The notes under the pieces: model-generated
Told to the model about the DNA's origin: nothing
What the model saw: the letters and a program-made list of their open reading frames with translations, nothing else
Database searches by the model: none
Program-made: the position numbers and the translations under genes
NCBI RefSeq assembly: GCF_000285575.1
Contig: NZ_HE611051.1
Location: forward strand, 542,264-606,263
Source of the DNA: Clostridium senegalense JC122
GTDB taxonomy: Bacteria > Bacillota > Clostridia > Clostridiales > Clostridiaceae
Length of the DNA: 64,000 nucleotides
Reading direction: 5' to 3'
Part shown: in pieces, positions 1 to 9,111 of the stretch
Layout: every line of letters starts with the position of its first letter
Numbering within the stretch: the stretch's first letter is position 1

Positions 1-240
1 TCTATTTTATAGCTTTTTCTATTTTAATAAGTTTTTATTCTAATCTTATACTTGTAGAATTTTAAATTCTATTTTTCATATTACTTTAAACTTTTTAAAT
101 ACTTCAAAATTAGTTTTATTTTTATAACTTATAGGAAATTCAAATAAAATATAGTTTATTTATTTGTTTTGCATATTTGTAATTTTTTGTATATACATTA
201 TACTATAAGTGCATATATTTTAAAAATTTTAGGAGATTTT

Positions 241-810
241 ATGAAAAATTTGAATAAAAACAAGAAAATTATAATAATTTGTCATTGTCTAATTAATAAT
301 AATTCCAAAGTTTATAATTTTGGAATTGTTAAAGAAGATTTTGAACAAAGAAAAAAAGATTTAATTAATTTATTTATAAATAATAATATAGGAATAATTC
401 AACTACCCTGCCCTGAACTAACTTGCTATGGATGTAATAGATGGGGACATGTTAAAGAGCAATTTGATACTCCCCATTTTAGGAAAACTTGCAAAACTTT
501 ATTAGAGAATTATGTTGACCAAATAGAAGATTATATAAAAAATGATTTTTCAATTTTAGGTGTAATCGGTATAAATGGAAGTCCTAGTTGTGGTGTTGAT
601 AAAACTTGTTCTGGTAAATGGTATGGTGAATTATCTTCTAACGAAAATTTATCAAATATGTTATCTTCATTAACTGTTGTAAATGAGGCTGGAGTATTTA
701 TTGAAGAATTAATTTCAATTTTTGAAACTAAAAATATTAAGATTCCTATTCTTGGATTAGATAGCATGAATATAGATAAAATTTTTAAGTTATTTGAATC
801 TAAAATTTAG
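241..810 (+). CDS. TudS-related putative desulfidase (DUF523-like)
   Basis: A 189-aa soluble protein. It carries the three cysteine patches of the DUF523/TudS thiouracil-desulfidase family: CHCLINNN near residue 14, LPCPELTCYG near 60, and GSPSCGVDKTC near 115. In TudS enzymes such cysteines hold a [4Fe-4S] cluster that removes sulfur from thiolated substrates. The start at 241 is chosen for AGGAG at 231-235; an upstream in-frame ATG at 169 has no ribosome binding site. The stop lies 12 bases before the ABC ATPase gene, so the two are almost certainly cotranscribed, which suggests that the importer delivers the substrate. The family call is fairly firm; the true substrate is unknown. Confidence 0.8.
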   Translation: MKNLNKNKKIIIICHCLINNNSKVYNFGIVKEDFEQRKKDLINLFINNNIGIIQLPCPELTCYGCNRWGHVKEQFDTPHFRKTCKTLLENYVDQIEDYIKNDFSILGVIGINGSPSCGVDKTCSGKWYGELSSNENLSNMLSSLTVVNEAGVFIEELISIFETKNIKIPILGLDSMNIDKIFKLFESKI

Positions 811-822
811 AAAGGTGATTAT

Positions 823-1902
823 ATGGATTTAAAAATAGAAAATCTTTCTGTAAAATTTAAAGATTTTACAGCAGTTAATAACCTTAATTTACATGTTAAA
901 TCTGGTGAGCTTATAAGTCTTCTTGGGCCAAGTGGATGTGGCAAAAGCACAACTATCTTTACAATTTCAGGTATACATAAGCCTTGTAATGGTTCAATTT
1001 ATTTTGATGATACTGTAATAAATGATTTAGTACCAGAAAAACGTAACATAGGAATGGTTTTTCAAAATTATTCTCTTTATCCACATATGAATATTTTTGA
1101 TAACATAGCCTTTCCACTAAAATTAAAAAAACAAAACAAAAAAGATATAAAAAATACTGTAATAAGTATGGCTAAATTAGTTAAAATTGAAGAGTTACTT
1201 AAAAGAAAACCATCTCAGCTCTCTGGTGGTCAACAACAAAGGGTTGCTATTGCAAGAGCATTAGTAAAAAAGCCTGAAATATTACTGCTAGATGAACCTT
1301 TGTCTAATTTAGATGCTAGACTACGTGTTGAAATGAGGGAGGAAATACGAAGACTTCAAAAGGATTTAAAAATAACTACAATTTTTGTAACTCATGACCA
1401 AGAGGAAGCATTAAGTATATCTGATAAAATAGTTATTTTAAAAGATGGTATTCTTCAGCAATATGATTTACCTAATAAATTATATTCAAATCCTAAAAAT
1501 TTATTTGTAGCAAAATTTATTGGTAATCCTTCCATTAATATTTTAGATTGCCATATAGATAAACAAAATGATATCTTCAATATTTTAGGAAGTAATTTAA
1601 AATTAAGTGACTTTATAAATCTAAGCAAAATTCCTAATAATATGTCTAATTGTAAAGTTGGAATACGCCCTGAAGATTTTTTAATAAATGATTTAAATGG
1701 AATTTTCAGTGGAAACATTGTAGATACTGAAAATCTTGGAAAAGATTCTATATTAAAAATTAACATTAATAATTTTATAGTTAAAGTAGTAGTTCCTTAT
1801 GATTCTGTTAATAAAAATTTAGTAGCTCCTTTAATTGGAGTTAAGCCGAATAAAATATTATTTTTCAATCCTTCAACTGAGGAAACTATAAATTTTGAAT
1901 AA
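823..1902 (+). CDS. ABC importer ATP-binding protein (UgpC/MsmK class)
   Basis: A 359-aa ATPase of the carbohydrate-importer class. Walker A is GPSGCGKST (about residues 36-44), the signature is [15 protein letters not shown], Walker B is ILLLDEPLSNLD, and the H-loop is VTHDQ. The C-terminal third is the TOBE/MOBE-like regulatory extension typical of UgpC, MalK and MsmK, which often energise several sugar permeases. The ribosome binding site AAAGGTGA sits 7 bases before the ATG. Its last 8 bases overlap the proposed TTG start of the next permease. The substrate cannot be read from the ATPase; glycerol-phosphate and oligosaccharides are usual for the family, but the leading desulfidase gene hints at something else. 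Confidence 0.92.
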   Translation: MDLKIENLSVKFKDFTAVNNLNLHVKSGELISLLGPSGCGKSTTIFTISGIHKPCNGSIYFDDTVINDLVPEKRNIGMVFQNYSLYPHMNIFDNIAFPLKLKKQNKKDIKNTVISMAKLVKIEELLKRKPSQLSGGQQQRVAIARALVKKPEILLLDEPLSNLDARLRVEMREEIRRLQKDLKITTIFVTHDQEEALSISDKIVILKDGILQQYDLPNKLYSNPKNLFVAKFIGNPSINILDCHIDKQNDIFNILGSNLKLSDFINLSKIPNNMSNCKVGIRPEDFLINDLNGIFSGNIVDTENLGKDSILKININNFIVKVVVPYDSVNKNLVAPLIGVKPNKILFFNPSTEETINFE

Positions 1903-2787
1903 TAATAGAAATTTAAAAAGTTTTTTCAAAGGACTACTATATATATCACCAGTATTAATAATACTAATTGTTTTTAATATTTATCCTATATTAAAAACTT
2001 TTGATATGAGTTTTTATAGCAAATATAACTATCAAAAAATTTAGTTTTTGAAAGAGGTATAGATAACTACATATATTTATTAAATGATGATGATTTTTTT
2101 ATAGCAATAAAAAATACTTTTATATATGCTAGTTTAGTAATGCCAATTTCAATAATATTATCTTTATCTATAGCCATACTTTTAAATTCAAATATAAAGT
2201 TAAAAGGCTTTTTTAGAAGTATATACTTTTTACCTTTTGTAACATCTAGCATAGCTATTTCTATGGTTTGGAGATGGATTTTCCATGGTGATCATGGTCT
2301 ATTAAATTATCTACTTTCTGTATTTAATATAGATCCTATTAATTGGCTTTCAGATCCTAGTAAATCCATGATTAGTTTAATAATTGTTAGTGTATGGAGG
2401 AATTTAGGCTATAATATAATAATATTTTTATCAGGACTTCAAAGCATTGATGAAAAATATAATATAGTTGCTAGAATTGATGGTGCTAATTTTTTTCAGA
2501 GAGTTAAAAATATTACAATTCCACTTTTATCACCTACCCTATTTTTTGTATGTATAATAACTTGCATAAATTCTTTCAAAGTTTTTGGAGAGGTTTTTGC
2601 TCTTTTTGATAAACAACCTGGTCCACTAAATAGCTGCTTAACAATGGTTTATTATATATACAATAAATTTTATAATCATTACCAATATGGCATCGCATCT
2701 GCTGCTGCATTAATACTATTTTTAATAATAGTTATTTTAAACACAATACAATTTAAAATTGGCAGAAAAAAAGTTAACTATGATTAG
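1895..2787 (+). pseudogene. ABC importer permease 1 (UgpA/MalF-like), frameshifted in an A-run
   Basis: First inner-membrane permease of the importer, split by one base. The 5' part starts at TTG 1895 (GAGGAA at 1879-1884) and encodes the first membrane segment (SPVLIILIVFNIYPILKTF). It hits TAG just after six A's at 2034-2039. Adding one A there restores the reading frame into the main part (VFERGIDNYIYLL, then five membrane segments). The restored protein is 297 aa, normal for the family. The EAA-like loop (DGANFFQRVKNITIPLLSP) is intact. Because every other gene of the operon is whole, a sequencing error or slippage is more likely than true loss. Confidence 0.8.
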
Positions 2788-2797
2788 AGGTGATAAA

Positions 2798-3622
2798 ATG
2801 AATAAATTTAAGTTTTCAAAGCTTTTTACTTATTTGATATTAACTTTAGGCTGTATTATAACCTTATTACCTTTTGTATGGATGTTAAGTACCTCATTAA
2901 AATCTCTTAATGAAGTCTTTATAATGCCACCGGAAATTATACCTAAAAATCCGAAGTTTTCTAACTATAAAGAAGTAGCAACGCAAATTCCAATTGTTGC
3001 TTACTTTATTAATACTTTAATTATTACTTTCATTGTTACCATTGGAACTTTAATTACAACTATATTAGCTTCATTTGGATTTTCTAAAATAGATTTTTGG
3101 GGTAGAGATATTATTTTTTCAATTATGATAGGAACGATGATGGTACCTGGTGAACTCATGTTGATTCCTAATTACATTACAATAGTAAAACTCGGTTGGA
3201 TAAATACTTTTAAGGGACTTACTGTACCTTGGATAATAAGTGTTTTTTCAGTATTTTTGTTAAGACAATTTTTCTTAACAATTCCAAATTCACTTTACTA
3301 TGCAGCTAAATTAGATGGTTGTAGTGATTTTAAATATCTTTGGACAATAATGGTTCCCATATCAAAACCTGCACTACTAACTATTGCACTTTTAAAAATA
3401 GTTAATAGTTGGAATGAATTTTTATGGCCTCTCATTGTTACTAATATTCCAACAATGAGAACGTTACCAGTAGGTATAATGAATTTTACTTCCGAAGCAG
3501 GAGGTAATTATCACCTACTCATGGCCGCTACCACTATTGTCATAGTTCCTATATTAATAATATATTTTGTTCTTCAAAAGTATGTTATTTCTGGTATAAC
3601 TAAATCTGGTATAAAGGGTTAA
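2798..3622 (+). CDS. ABC importer permease 2 (UgpE/MalG-like)
   Basis: A 274-aa inner-membrane permease with six predicted membrane segments. Its EAA loop reads AAKLDGCSDFKYLWTIMVPISKPAL, matching the consensus that docks on the ATPase. The ATG at 2798 is preceded by AGAGGTGA (2785-2792); an earlier in-frame ATG at 2759 lies inside the upstream gene and has no ribosome binding site. It overlaps nothing after trimming and starts 10 bases after permease 1 ends. It forms the transmembrane pair with the frameshifted permease. Confidence 0.9.
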   Translation: MNKFKFSKLFTYLILTLGCIITLLPFVWMLSTSLKSLNEVFIMPPEIIPKNPKFSNYKEVATQIPIVAYFINTLIITFIVTIGTLITTILASFGFSKIDFWGRDIIFSIMIGTMMVPGELMLIPNYITIVKLGWINTFKGLTVPWIISVFSVFLLRQFFLTIPNSLYYAAKLDGCSDFKYLWTIMVPISKPALLTIALLKIVNSWNEFLWPLIVTNIPTMRTLPVGIMNFTSEAGGNYHLLMAATTIVIVPILIIYFVLQKYVISGITKSGIKG

Positions 3623-3739
3623 AATTTAGACTTATATATAAATTATCGAATGATAAAAGTATAAGTTGAAACTTTTAAATCCTATAAAAATAATTAATTT
3701 AATAATATTAAATATAAACTATATAAGGGGGACAGACTT

Positions 3740-5101
3740 ATGAAATTCAAAAAACTAACAGCACTTGTTACATCATGCATATTAACTTTAGGTTTAATTG
3801 GATGTGGTAATTCTGCTGAAACTTCAACAAATGTTAAGGAAACAGAATCTAAAATTGCAACTGAAATTAAAGATCCAGTTAGTATTGAATTTTGGCATGC
3901 AATTAATGGAGAAAATGAAAAAGTACTAAAAGAAATCACAGAAAAATTCAACAAAAAAAATGATGGTAAAATAACAGTAAATTTAGTTTATCAAGGTCAC
4001 TACAAAGAACTATTTTCTAAACTTGAAGGTGCGTCAAAATCTAATCAACTACCTGCTTTATCTATGATATATCCGAATAGATTAACAGCTTATGTTATGA
4101 ACGATTTAGTTGAAGATTTAAATCCGTATATAGAAAATGAGAAAATAGGCTTTTCTAAAGATAGTTGGAATGATATTCCTGAATTTTTAAGGGACAATGG
4201 TATGTGGAATGAAAAACATTACTCATTACCTTTTAATAAATCAACCTATCTTTTATTCTATAATGAAGATTTACTTAAAGAAAAGAATGTTAAAGTTCCA
4301 ACTAACTGGAATGAACTTAAAGATGCAGCTAAAACATTAACTGTTGATAAGGATAATGATGGGACTACAGACACTGTTGGACTAGCATTAAATTCTTCTG
4401 TAGGTATAGATTCTAGTTTTTGGGTAGAACAGGCTGGTGGACACCTTATAGATGAGAAAAATGATAAAATATTATTTAACTCTCAAGAAACTGCCGAAGC
4501 TTTTGATTTTTTAGCTGGAATGGTTAAAGATGGCTCTGCTAAAGTATGTACTGAAGAAAAATATATGACTGGACCTTTTGGTAGAGGTGAAGCTGCTATG
4601 GGTATATCATCAATTTCTGCATTACCTGATATAATAAAAACTTGCAGTGGAAATAATATAAACTTTAAAACTGCAGTATTGCCTGAAAACAAACAAAAGG
4701 CTGCTCTTTTTGCAGGTACAGATGTTACAATTTTCAACACTCCATCACCTGAAGAAAAACTTGCAGCATTTGAATTCATTAAATTCTTTATGGAAGAAGA
4801 AAATCAATTAACATGGGGCACAAACTCTGGCTACTTGCCACTTAGAAAATCTGTTTTAGAATCAAATGATTTTAAAAACTACGTAGAAAAAGAAAATCCA
4901 GCTAAAGGTGTAGCTGTTGAAGAATTTGATTACGGATACTGTGACCCTAAAGTATTAAATGGTTATTCTATACATGAAAATATGAACAAGGCATTACAAC
5001 AAATTTTATTAGAAGAAAAAGACACAAAAGCTGCTTTAGATGAAGCTGAAACTAATACTAGAAAAGCATTAGATGAAGCTAAAAAATCTTTTGGTAATTA
5101 A
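3740..5101 (+). CDS. ABC importer extracellular solute-binding lipoprotein (UgpB-like, family 1)
   Basis: A 453-aa lipoprotein. The signal peptide ends in the lipobox LIGC with the lipidated cysteine at residue 22, followed by an Asn/Ser/Thr linker. The mature part begins PVSIEFWHAINGENE, a family 1 sugar-binding opening, and contains the conserved region around NWNELKDAAKTL. AAGGGGGA lies before the start. It is separated from the permease by 117 bases, a usual place for a weak internal promoter or mRNA processing that gives excess binding protein. A terminator follows directly. The ligand is not known; it may be a sugar phosphate or, given the desulfidase in the operon, a sulfur-containing compound. 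Confidence 0.9.
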   Translation: MKFKKLTALVTSCILTLGLIGCGNSAETSTNVKETESKIATEIKDPVSIEFWHAINGENEKVLKEITEKFNKKNDGKITVNLVYQGHYKELFSKLEGASKSNQLPALSMIYPNRLTAYVMNDLVEDLNPYIENEKIGFSKDSWNDIPEFLRDNGMWNEKHYSLPFNKSTYLLFYNEDLLKEKNVKVPTNWNELKDAAKTLTVDKDNDGTTDTVGLALNSSVGIDSSFWVEQAGGHLIDEKNDKILFNSQETAEAFDFLAGMVKDGSAKVCTEEKYMTGPFGRGEAAMGISSISALPDIIKTCSGNNINFKTAVLPENKQKAALFAGTDVTIFNTPSPEEKLAAFEFIKFFMEEENQLTWGTNSGYLPLRKSVLESNDFKNYVEKENPAKGVAVEEFDYGYCDPKVLNGYSIHENMNKALQQILLEEKDTKAALDEAETNTRKALDEAKKSFGN

Positions 5102-5110
5102 CGACAAAAA

Positions 5111-5138
5111 ATAGAAGGTTAATCTCTTAACCTTCTAT
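5111..5138. terminator. Bidirectional terminator
   Basis: A perfect 12-bp stem (ATAGAAGGTTAA) with a TCTC loop, with a T-rich tract on the + side and an A-rich tract before it. It ends the importer operon, and it overlaps the stop of the small gene on the opposite strand. Confidence 0.85.
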
Positions 5139-5288
5139 TTCTTTATTTTTTGAGGTACCTTCTTTAACTTTTTCTAAATAATCAGTTTGATTTACTATAT
5201 TTTCTTCAAATCTTTCAACAGCATTTTTAGTATAATTACCTACCGCTGCTATGTTTTTATTTGCTTTATTATTTATTTTATTAGTCAT
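5127..5288 (-). CDS. Small uncharacterised hydrophilic protein (53 aa)
   Basis: A short gene whose ATG (5286-5288 complement) follows AAGGAG at an ideal distance. The product, starting MTNKINNKANKNIAAVGNYT, is charged, has no membrane segment, and is probably largely helical (VERFEENIVNQTDYLEKVKEG). Its stop codon lies inside the convergent terminator stem. I recognise no family. The good ribosome binding site and codon use support a real gene. Confidence 0.6.
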   Translation of the reverse strand: MTNKINNKANKNIAAVGNYTKNAVERFEENIVNQTDYLEKVKEGTSKNKEIEG

Positions 5289-5352
5289 AAATTTAATTCT
5301 CCTTGGAGTTATTTTATTTATTACTTATTCTTCTCATATAAGATAAAATTTA

Positions 5353-5781
5353 TTACTCTTTATCTAAATTTTTTTGAATATCACTCCATCTTTTCTTAGG
5401 TTCTTTTAGTAACCTTATTCTTTCTTTTTTTATATTATTTCTTACAACTAAAATAATTCCTAAATCAATTAAAGCATATAAAGAATATTTTTTACTATTT
5501 TCAGTACACTGTATTATTCGTTTTTGTACTTCATCAAGTTCCTTCTCATCTAAACTTTTATTTAAAACCGAGGCTTCATAATAAACTTTCAGCTCACTTA
5601 CTTCATTCGAATTTAAGTACATGGAAAAACTAAAAAAGATTCCAACCAAAATTATTATCACATATAATGCATTTTCAAAACCATTTTCACTTAATTTTAA
5701 CTTTACTAAACAATCTTTTATTAATAAATAGACTAAAAATACAAATAAAATTACACCTAAAATTGTAATAAAAGTTATCAC
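5353..5781 (-). CDS. Hypothetical membrane protein
   Basis: 142 aa with two N-terminal membrane segments (about residues 3-22 and 38-57) and a further hydrophobic stretch near 103-113. Between them is a charged helical domain (SLDEKELDEVQKRI). It starts with GTG preceded by GGGAG. No family recognised. The C-terminus is strongly basic and probably cytoplasmic. It stands between the 53-aa gene and ogt and could share a transcript with the former. Confidence 0.65.
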   Translation of the reverse strand: MITFITILGVILFVFLVYLLIKDCLVKLKLSENGFENALYVIIILVGIFFSFSMYLNSNEVSELKVYYEASVLNKSLDEKELDEVQKRIIQCTENSKKYSLYALIDLGIILVVRNNIKKERIRLLKEPKKRWSDIQKNLDKE

Positions 5782-5897
5782 TTATTACACTCTCCCTTTT
5801 ACTTTATTTTACTTATTTGTATCATTATACTATTATAGTGTAAAATTTTTTTAACAGTTTAGTTTTATTAATTATATTTTTACATATATTTAACATA

Positions 5898-6374
5898 TTA
5901 TACATCTTCTATTTCATGTTTTAATAACCATTCTTTTTTATCTAACCCACCAGCATACCCAACTAATTTTCCACTTTTTCCTATAACTCTATGACAAGGT
6001 ATTATTATTGGTATTTTATTTTTATTATTAGCATTCCCAACTGCTCTAACAGCTTTTTCATTGTTTATACTTATAGCAATATCTTTATAAGTTTTTACTG
6101 TTCCATAAGGAATATTTCTTAATTTTTCCCAAACACTTTTTTGAAATTCTGTTCCCTTTAAAGCTACTTTAACTTCAAAGTCTTTTCTCTTTCCAGTAAA
6201 GTATTCATTTAACTCCTCAACACATTGATTTATTATAGGATTTAATCTATTACTTTTCAATTCTATTTCATCTATCTGATGAACAAATTTAATTTCAGTT
6301 ATAGCTTCATTATCTGCATGTATTTTTAAAATTCCAATTGGTGAATTATAATAACAAAAATAAATATTTTCCAT
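5898..6374 (-). CDS. ogt: Methylated-DNA--[protein]-cysteine S-methyltransferase
   Basis: A 158-aa suicide repair enzyme that takes the methyl group from O6-methylguanine onto its own cysteine. The acceptor motif IPCHRVIG is intact, followed by the substrate-binding stretch VGYAGGLDKKEWLLKHE. The N-terminal ribonuclease-like half (YYNSPIGILKIHADNEAITEI) and the helix-turn-helix region (FQKSVWEKLRNIPYGTVKTY) are both present. Length is normal for Ogt. AAGGAGA precedes the ATG. It stands alone between two unrelated genes. Confidence 0.95.
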   Translation of the reverse strand: MENIYFCYYNSPIGILKIHADNEAITEIKFVHQIDEIELKSNRLNPIINQCVEELNEYFTGKRKDFEVKVALKGTEFQKSVWEKLRNIPYGTVKTYKDIAISINNEKAVRAVGNANNKNKIPIIIPCHRVIGKSGKLVGYAGGLDKKEWLLKHEIEDV

Positions 6375-6431
6375 GATTTTCTCCTTATTAATATTGTATA
6401 AATTTTTATATTGATTTTATTTTAAGCATTT

Positions 6432-7222
6432 TTATCTATTTTTTATTTCTTTCACAACTTCTTTTATTTTTTCATTTAAAACATGAATTCTAATATTTGT
6501 CTTTAATTTTGATATAAATAAATTTTCATCAATTGGCTTACCTATTATATCATCAGCTCCAGAATTTAAAATACTAGATAAAATTTTTGAGTTTGTTAAA
6601 GAAGTTACTGCTATTATTATAGCCTTTCTATTATTATTTCTTATTTTCTGTATTAAGTCTTTTCCAAATTCATTTTGCAAAACTATATCTATCAAATATA
6701 AATCGTATTTTTTTCCACTTTCAAATAATTCTTTACCAGAATTAAAATATTCAACATTATTTATTCCATATTTATTTAAAATATCTTTTTCTATCATCTT
6801 CTCTAAAGAATTATCATCAACTATAGCAAAATTTAATAACTTTAAATTTGCCATATAATCATCTTCTTTTAATATTTCTGATATTCGATTTATTATACCA
6901 TCTTGTACATTATCTTTTAAAATATAATCTGTAATTCCTAAATTAAATAGCTCTTTTTTTCTTCATCTACATTATTGCTACTAACTACTATTATAGGAAC
7001 TTCATTTTTATTACTTACATTTACTCTTTTTAAAAATTCTTCGATAGTCCCTTCTCTACCGATTAAAGATGTAATTATTAAATCTATATCATTGTCTTTT
7101 AATATATTATATCCATCATAAAAATTATCTGTAGTTAAATAACTATATCCCTTTTCTACTAAACTTTGTTTAATTATTTTACAAAAAAACTCACTTTGCT
7201 CAATATGAAGAATCTTATACAT
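6432..7222 (-). pseudogene. Double-receiver response-regulator protein, frameshifted in a T-run
   Basis: Two CheY-like receiver domains that form one 263-aa protein if one base is added to the T7 run at 6954-6960 (A7 on the coding strand). The join reads VDEEKKELFNLGITDYILKD, a normal receiver C-terminus. The start at 7222 follows GGAGGA. The first domain is degenerate: the acidic pair is replaced by EQ, and the phospho-acceptor site reads LIITSL without aspartate. The second domain keeps DD, the acceptor in LYLIDIVL, and the KP lysine. There is no output domain, so it may act as a phosphate sink or through protein contacts. No kinase is adjacent. Confidence 0.75.
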
Positions 7223-7563
7223 GTTTTTTCCTCCTACTTTAATTATAAAATATACGTTTACATTCCCCTTAAATTCTAAGGTTATAATCATGTACGTAAA
7301 ATTAATCTACTTTATTTCACTAAACATCTTTCTTCTTTGTTATTACTACATTATTTAATAATAAAAATTCTAAATACAAGATTACCTTTATATAAATATT
7401 CGTTATTTTAATATATAAATTTCTGCAAATGTAATATACTGACGATTATATGTAATATAAATTTTTATAAATATAAAAAAAGTGCTTCTTTAAACCAATT
7501 TTATCATTTAAAGAAACACTTTTTACTCTTTGTATAATAAGTTTATTTTATTTTTACATTTAA
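7223..7563. other. Intergenic region between the double-receiver gene and cstA
   Basis: 341 bases of AT-rich spacer. It holds the cstA terminator (7477-7524) and presumably the promoter of the double-receiver gene close to 7223. No further gene or structure was seen. Confidence 0.5.
7477..7524 (-). terminator. Terminator of cstA
   Basis: An 18-bp stem with one mismatch (AAAAAGTG-TTCTTTAAA against its complement), followed by a T-run on the coding strand. Confidence 0.85.
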
Positions 7564-8973
7564 TTAAGCCTTAATTTCCTTGTCTTTTTTCTTTGTATAT
7601 CTCATAAAAATTATGAATAAGATTAATGCAAATACCACTCCTATTATATTTGATACCATTGCATTTAATCTTAACCCTTCTGGTGCTTGTAATATATATG
7701 CACTAGTTACTGCAGACATAAATACTGCTGGTATTGCACAAAGCCAATAATTTTTCCCTGATTGAACTAAATATGCTGCTGACGCCCATAACATTATCAT
7801 TGCAAGAGTTTGGTTCGCCCAAGAGAAATATCTCCATATTACTGTAAAGTCTATCATAGTAAGACCTATTCCAACTACAAACAATGGTATAGCTATTTTA
7901 AATCTATTAGCTATTTTATCTTGCTTCATTCCCATAGAATCTGCAATTGTTAATCTAGCACTTCTAAATGCTGTATCACCTGAAGATATAGGACAAGCTA
8001 CAACTCCTAAAATAGCTAATATTGCTCCAACCTTACCCATTAAAGTATTAGATATTGTATTTACAACTCCTGCTGGACCTCCATTTGCTATAGCATCTTG
8101 TAATCCTTCAGTTCCTCCAAAGAATGACATTGCTGCCGCTGCCCATATAAGTGCTATAACACCTTCAGCTATCATTGCACCATAAAATACTTTTCTAGCT
8201 TCACTTTCTCTTTTTACACATCTAGCCATTATTGGTGATTGTGTTGCATGGAAACCTGATATAGCCCCACATGCTATTGTTATAAATAAGTATGGGAATA
8301 TAGGTGTTCCTTTTGGATGGAAATTAACTAACGTAACCTCTGGTATGTTATAACCACCAATTACTATTCCAACTCCGATACCTACTGCCATTATAAGTAA
8401 TGTCGCTCCAAATAAAGGATATATTTTTCCTATTATTTTATCTACTGGAAGTACTGTTGCTGCTATGTAATAAATTATTATTATTCCTATTAAAATTCTT
8501 CTATCTATTCCAGTTAAAGTTTTCAATAAATCTGCTGGTCCTGTTAAAAACACCACACCTACTAAAATTAATAAAACAACTGAAAATACTATCATTATTT
8601 TTCTTGGACCTTCTCCCAAATACTTACCTACAAGTTCTGAAACTGAAGCTCCGTCATTTCTCATTGAAAGCACACCTGTAAAATAATCATGAACTGCACC
8701 TGCAAAAATACATCCAAAAACAATCCATAAAAATGCCGCTGGACCCCATAAAGCTCCTGAAATAGCTCCAAATATTGGTCCTAAACCTGCTATATTTAAA
8801 AATTGAATCAAGAAAATTTTTGGCCAACTCATTGGCACATAGTCAACTCCATCTTGTAAAGTTTCTGCAGGAGTTGCATTTTTGTCATCAATTCCAAATG
8901 TCCTGTCTACAAATTTTCCATAAGTAAAATATCCGACTATTAACAATACTAATGATGCTAAAAACGAAATCAT
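7564..8973 (-). CDS. cstA: CstA-family transporter (carbon starvation / pyruvate or peptide permease)
   Basis: A 469-aa polytopic membrane protein with about 13 hydrophobic segments. The conserved CstA regions NIAGLGPIFGAISGALWGPAAF and the FHATQSPIMARCVK and SSGDTAFRSARL stretches are present. It is the shorter Gram-positive form, lacking the long C-terminal tail of E. coli CstA. In E. coli, the family members BtsT and CstA carry pyruvate, and BtsT is controlled by a LytS/LytTR pair. Here just such a pair lies directly upstream, and the 138-base gap contains a LytTR-type direct repeat. A pyruvate (or peptide) uptake role is therefore likely. GGGGGAGAT precedes the ATG. Confidence 0.93.
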   Translation of the reverse strand: MISFLASLVLLIVGYFTYGKFVDRTFGIDDKNATPAETLQDGVDYVPMSWPKIFLIQFLNIAGLGPIFGAISGALWGPAAFLWIVFGCIFAGAVHDYFTGVLSMRNDGASVSELVGKYLGEGPRKIMIVFSVVLLILVGVVFLTGPADLLKTLTGIDRRILIGIIIIYYIAATVLPVDKIIGKIYPLFGATLLIMAVGIGVGIVIGGYNIPEVTLVNFHPKGTPIFPYLFITIACGAISGFHATQSPIMARCVKRESEARKVFYGAMIAEGVIALIWAAAAMSFFGGTEGLQDAIANGGPAGVVNTISNTLMGKVGAILAILGVVACPISSGDTAFRSARLTIADSMGMKQDKIANRFKIAIPLFVVGIGLTMIDFTVIWRYFSWANQTLAMIMLWASAAYLVQSGKNYWLCAIPAVFMSAVTSAYILQAPEGLRLNAMVSNIIGVVFALILFIIFMRYTKKKDKEIKA

Positions 8974-9014
8974 TTTATCATCTCCCCCAAAATATTTATT
9001 ATTATTGCACCTTT

Positions 9015-9041
9015 ATTGTATGCAATTTTCGCTCAATTCAA
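9015..9041 (-). promoter_or_regulatory. Probable cstA promoter
   Basis: On the minus strand a -35-like TTGAAT (9036-9041) and -10 TACAAT (9015-9020) are 15-16 bases apart, depending on the register. They sit 41 bases or more before the cstA start and directly downstream of the LytTR direct repeat, as expected for an activated promoter with a weak -35 box. Confidence 0.5.
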
Positions 9042-9050
9042 AACATATTG

Positions 9051-9082
9051 GGAATGAAATGCTTAATTTAGGTATGAAATGC
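9051..9082 (-). promoter_or_regulatory. LytTR-type direct-repeat operator before cstA
   Basis: Two copies of GCATTTCAT (minus strand; + strand ATGAAATGC at 9054-9062 and 9074-9082) are separated by exactly 11 bases. Repeat period is 20 bp, so both half-sites face the same side of the helix. This is close to the published E. coli YpdB site, GGCATTTCAT-N11-GGCATTTCAC. It lies 13 bases upstream of the -35 box, and the neighbouring gene encodes a LytTR regulator. Confidence 0.75.
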
Positions 9083-9111
9083 AATATTTCTACACGAATA
9101 GACATAAACCT

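Noticed and set aside
1-240. Gene at the left edge
   Set aside because: Only AT-rich sequence with no frame, ribosome binding site or family match; the ATG at 169 has no binding site.
8400-8681. + strand ORF inside cstA
   Set aside because: It is low in complexity (leucine-rich) and mirrors the membrane-protein gene on the other strand.
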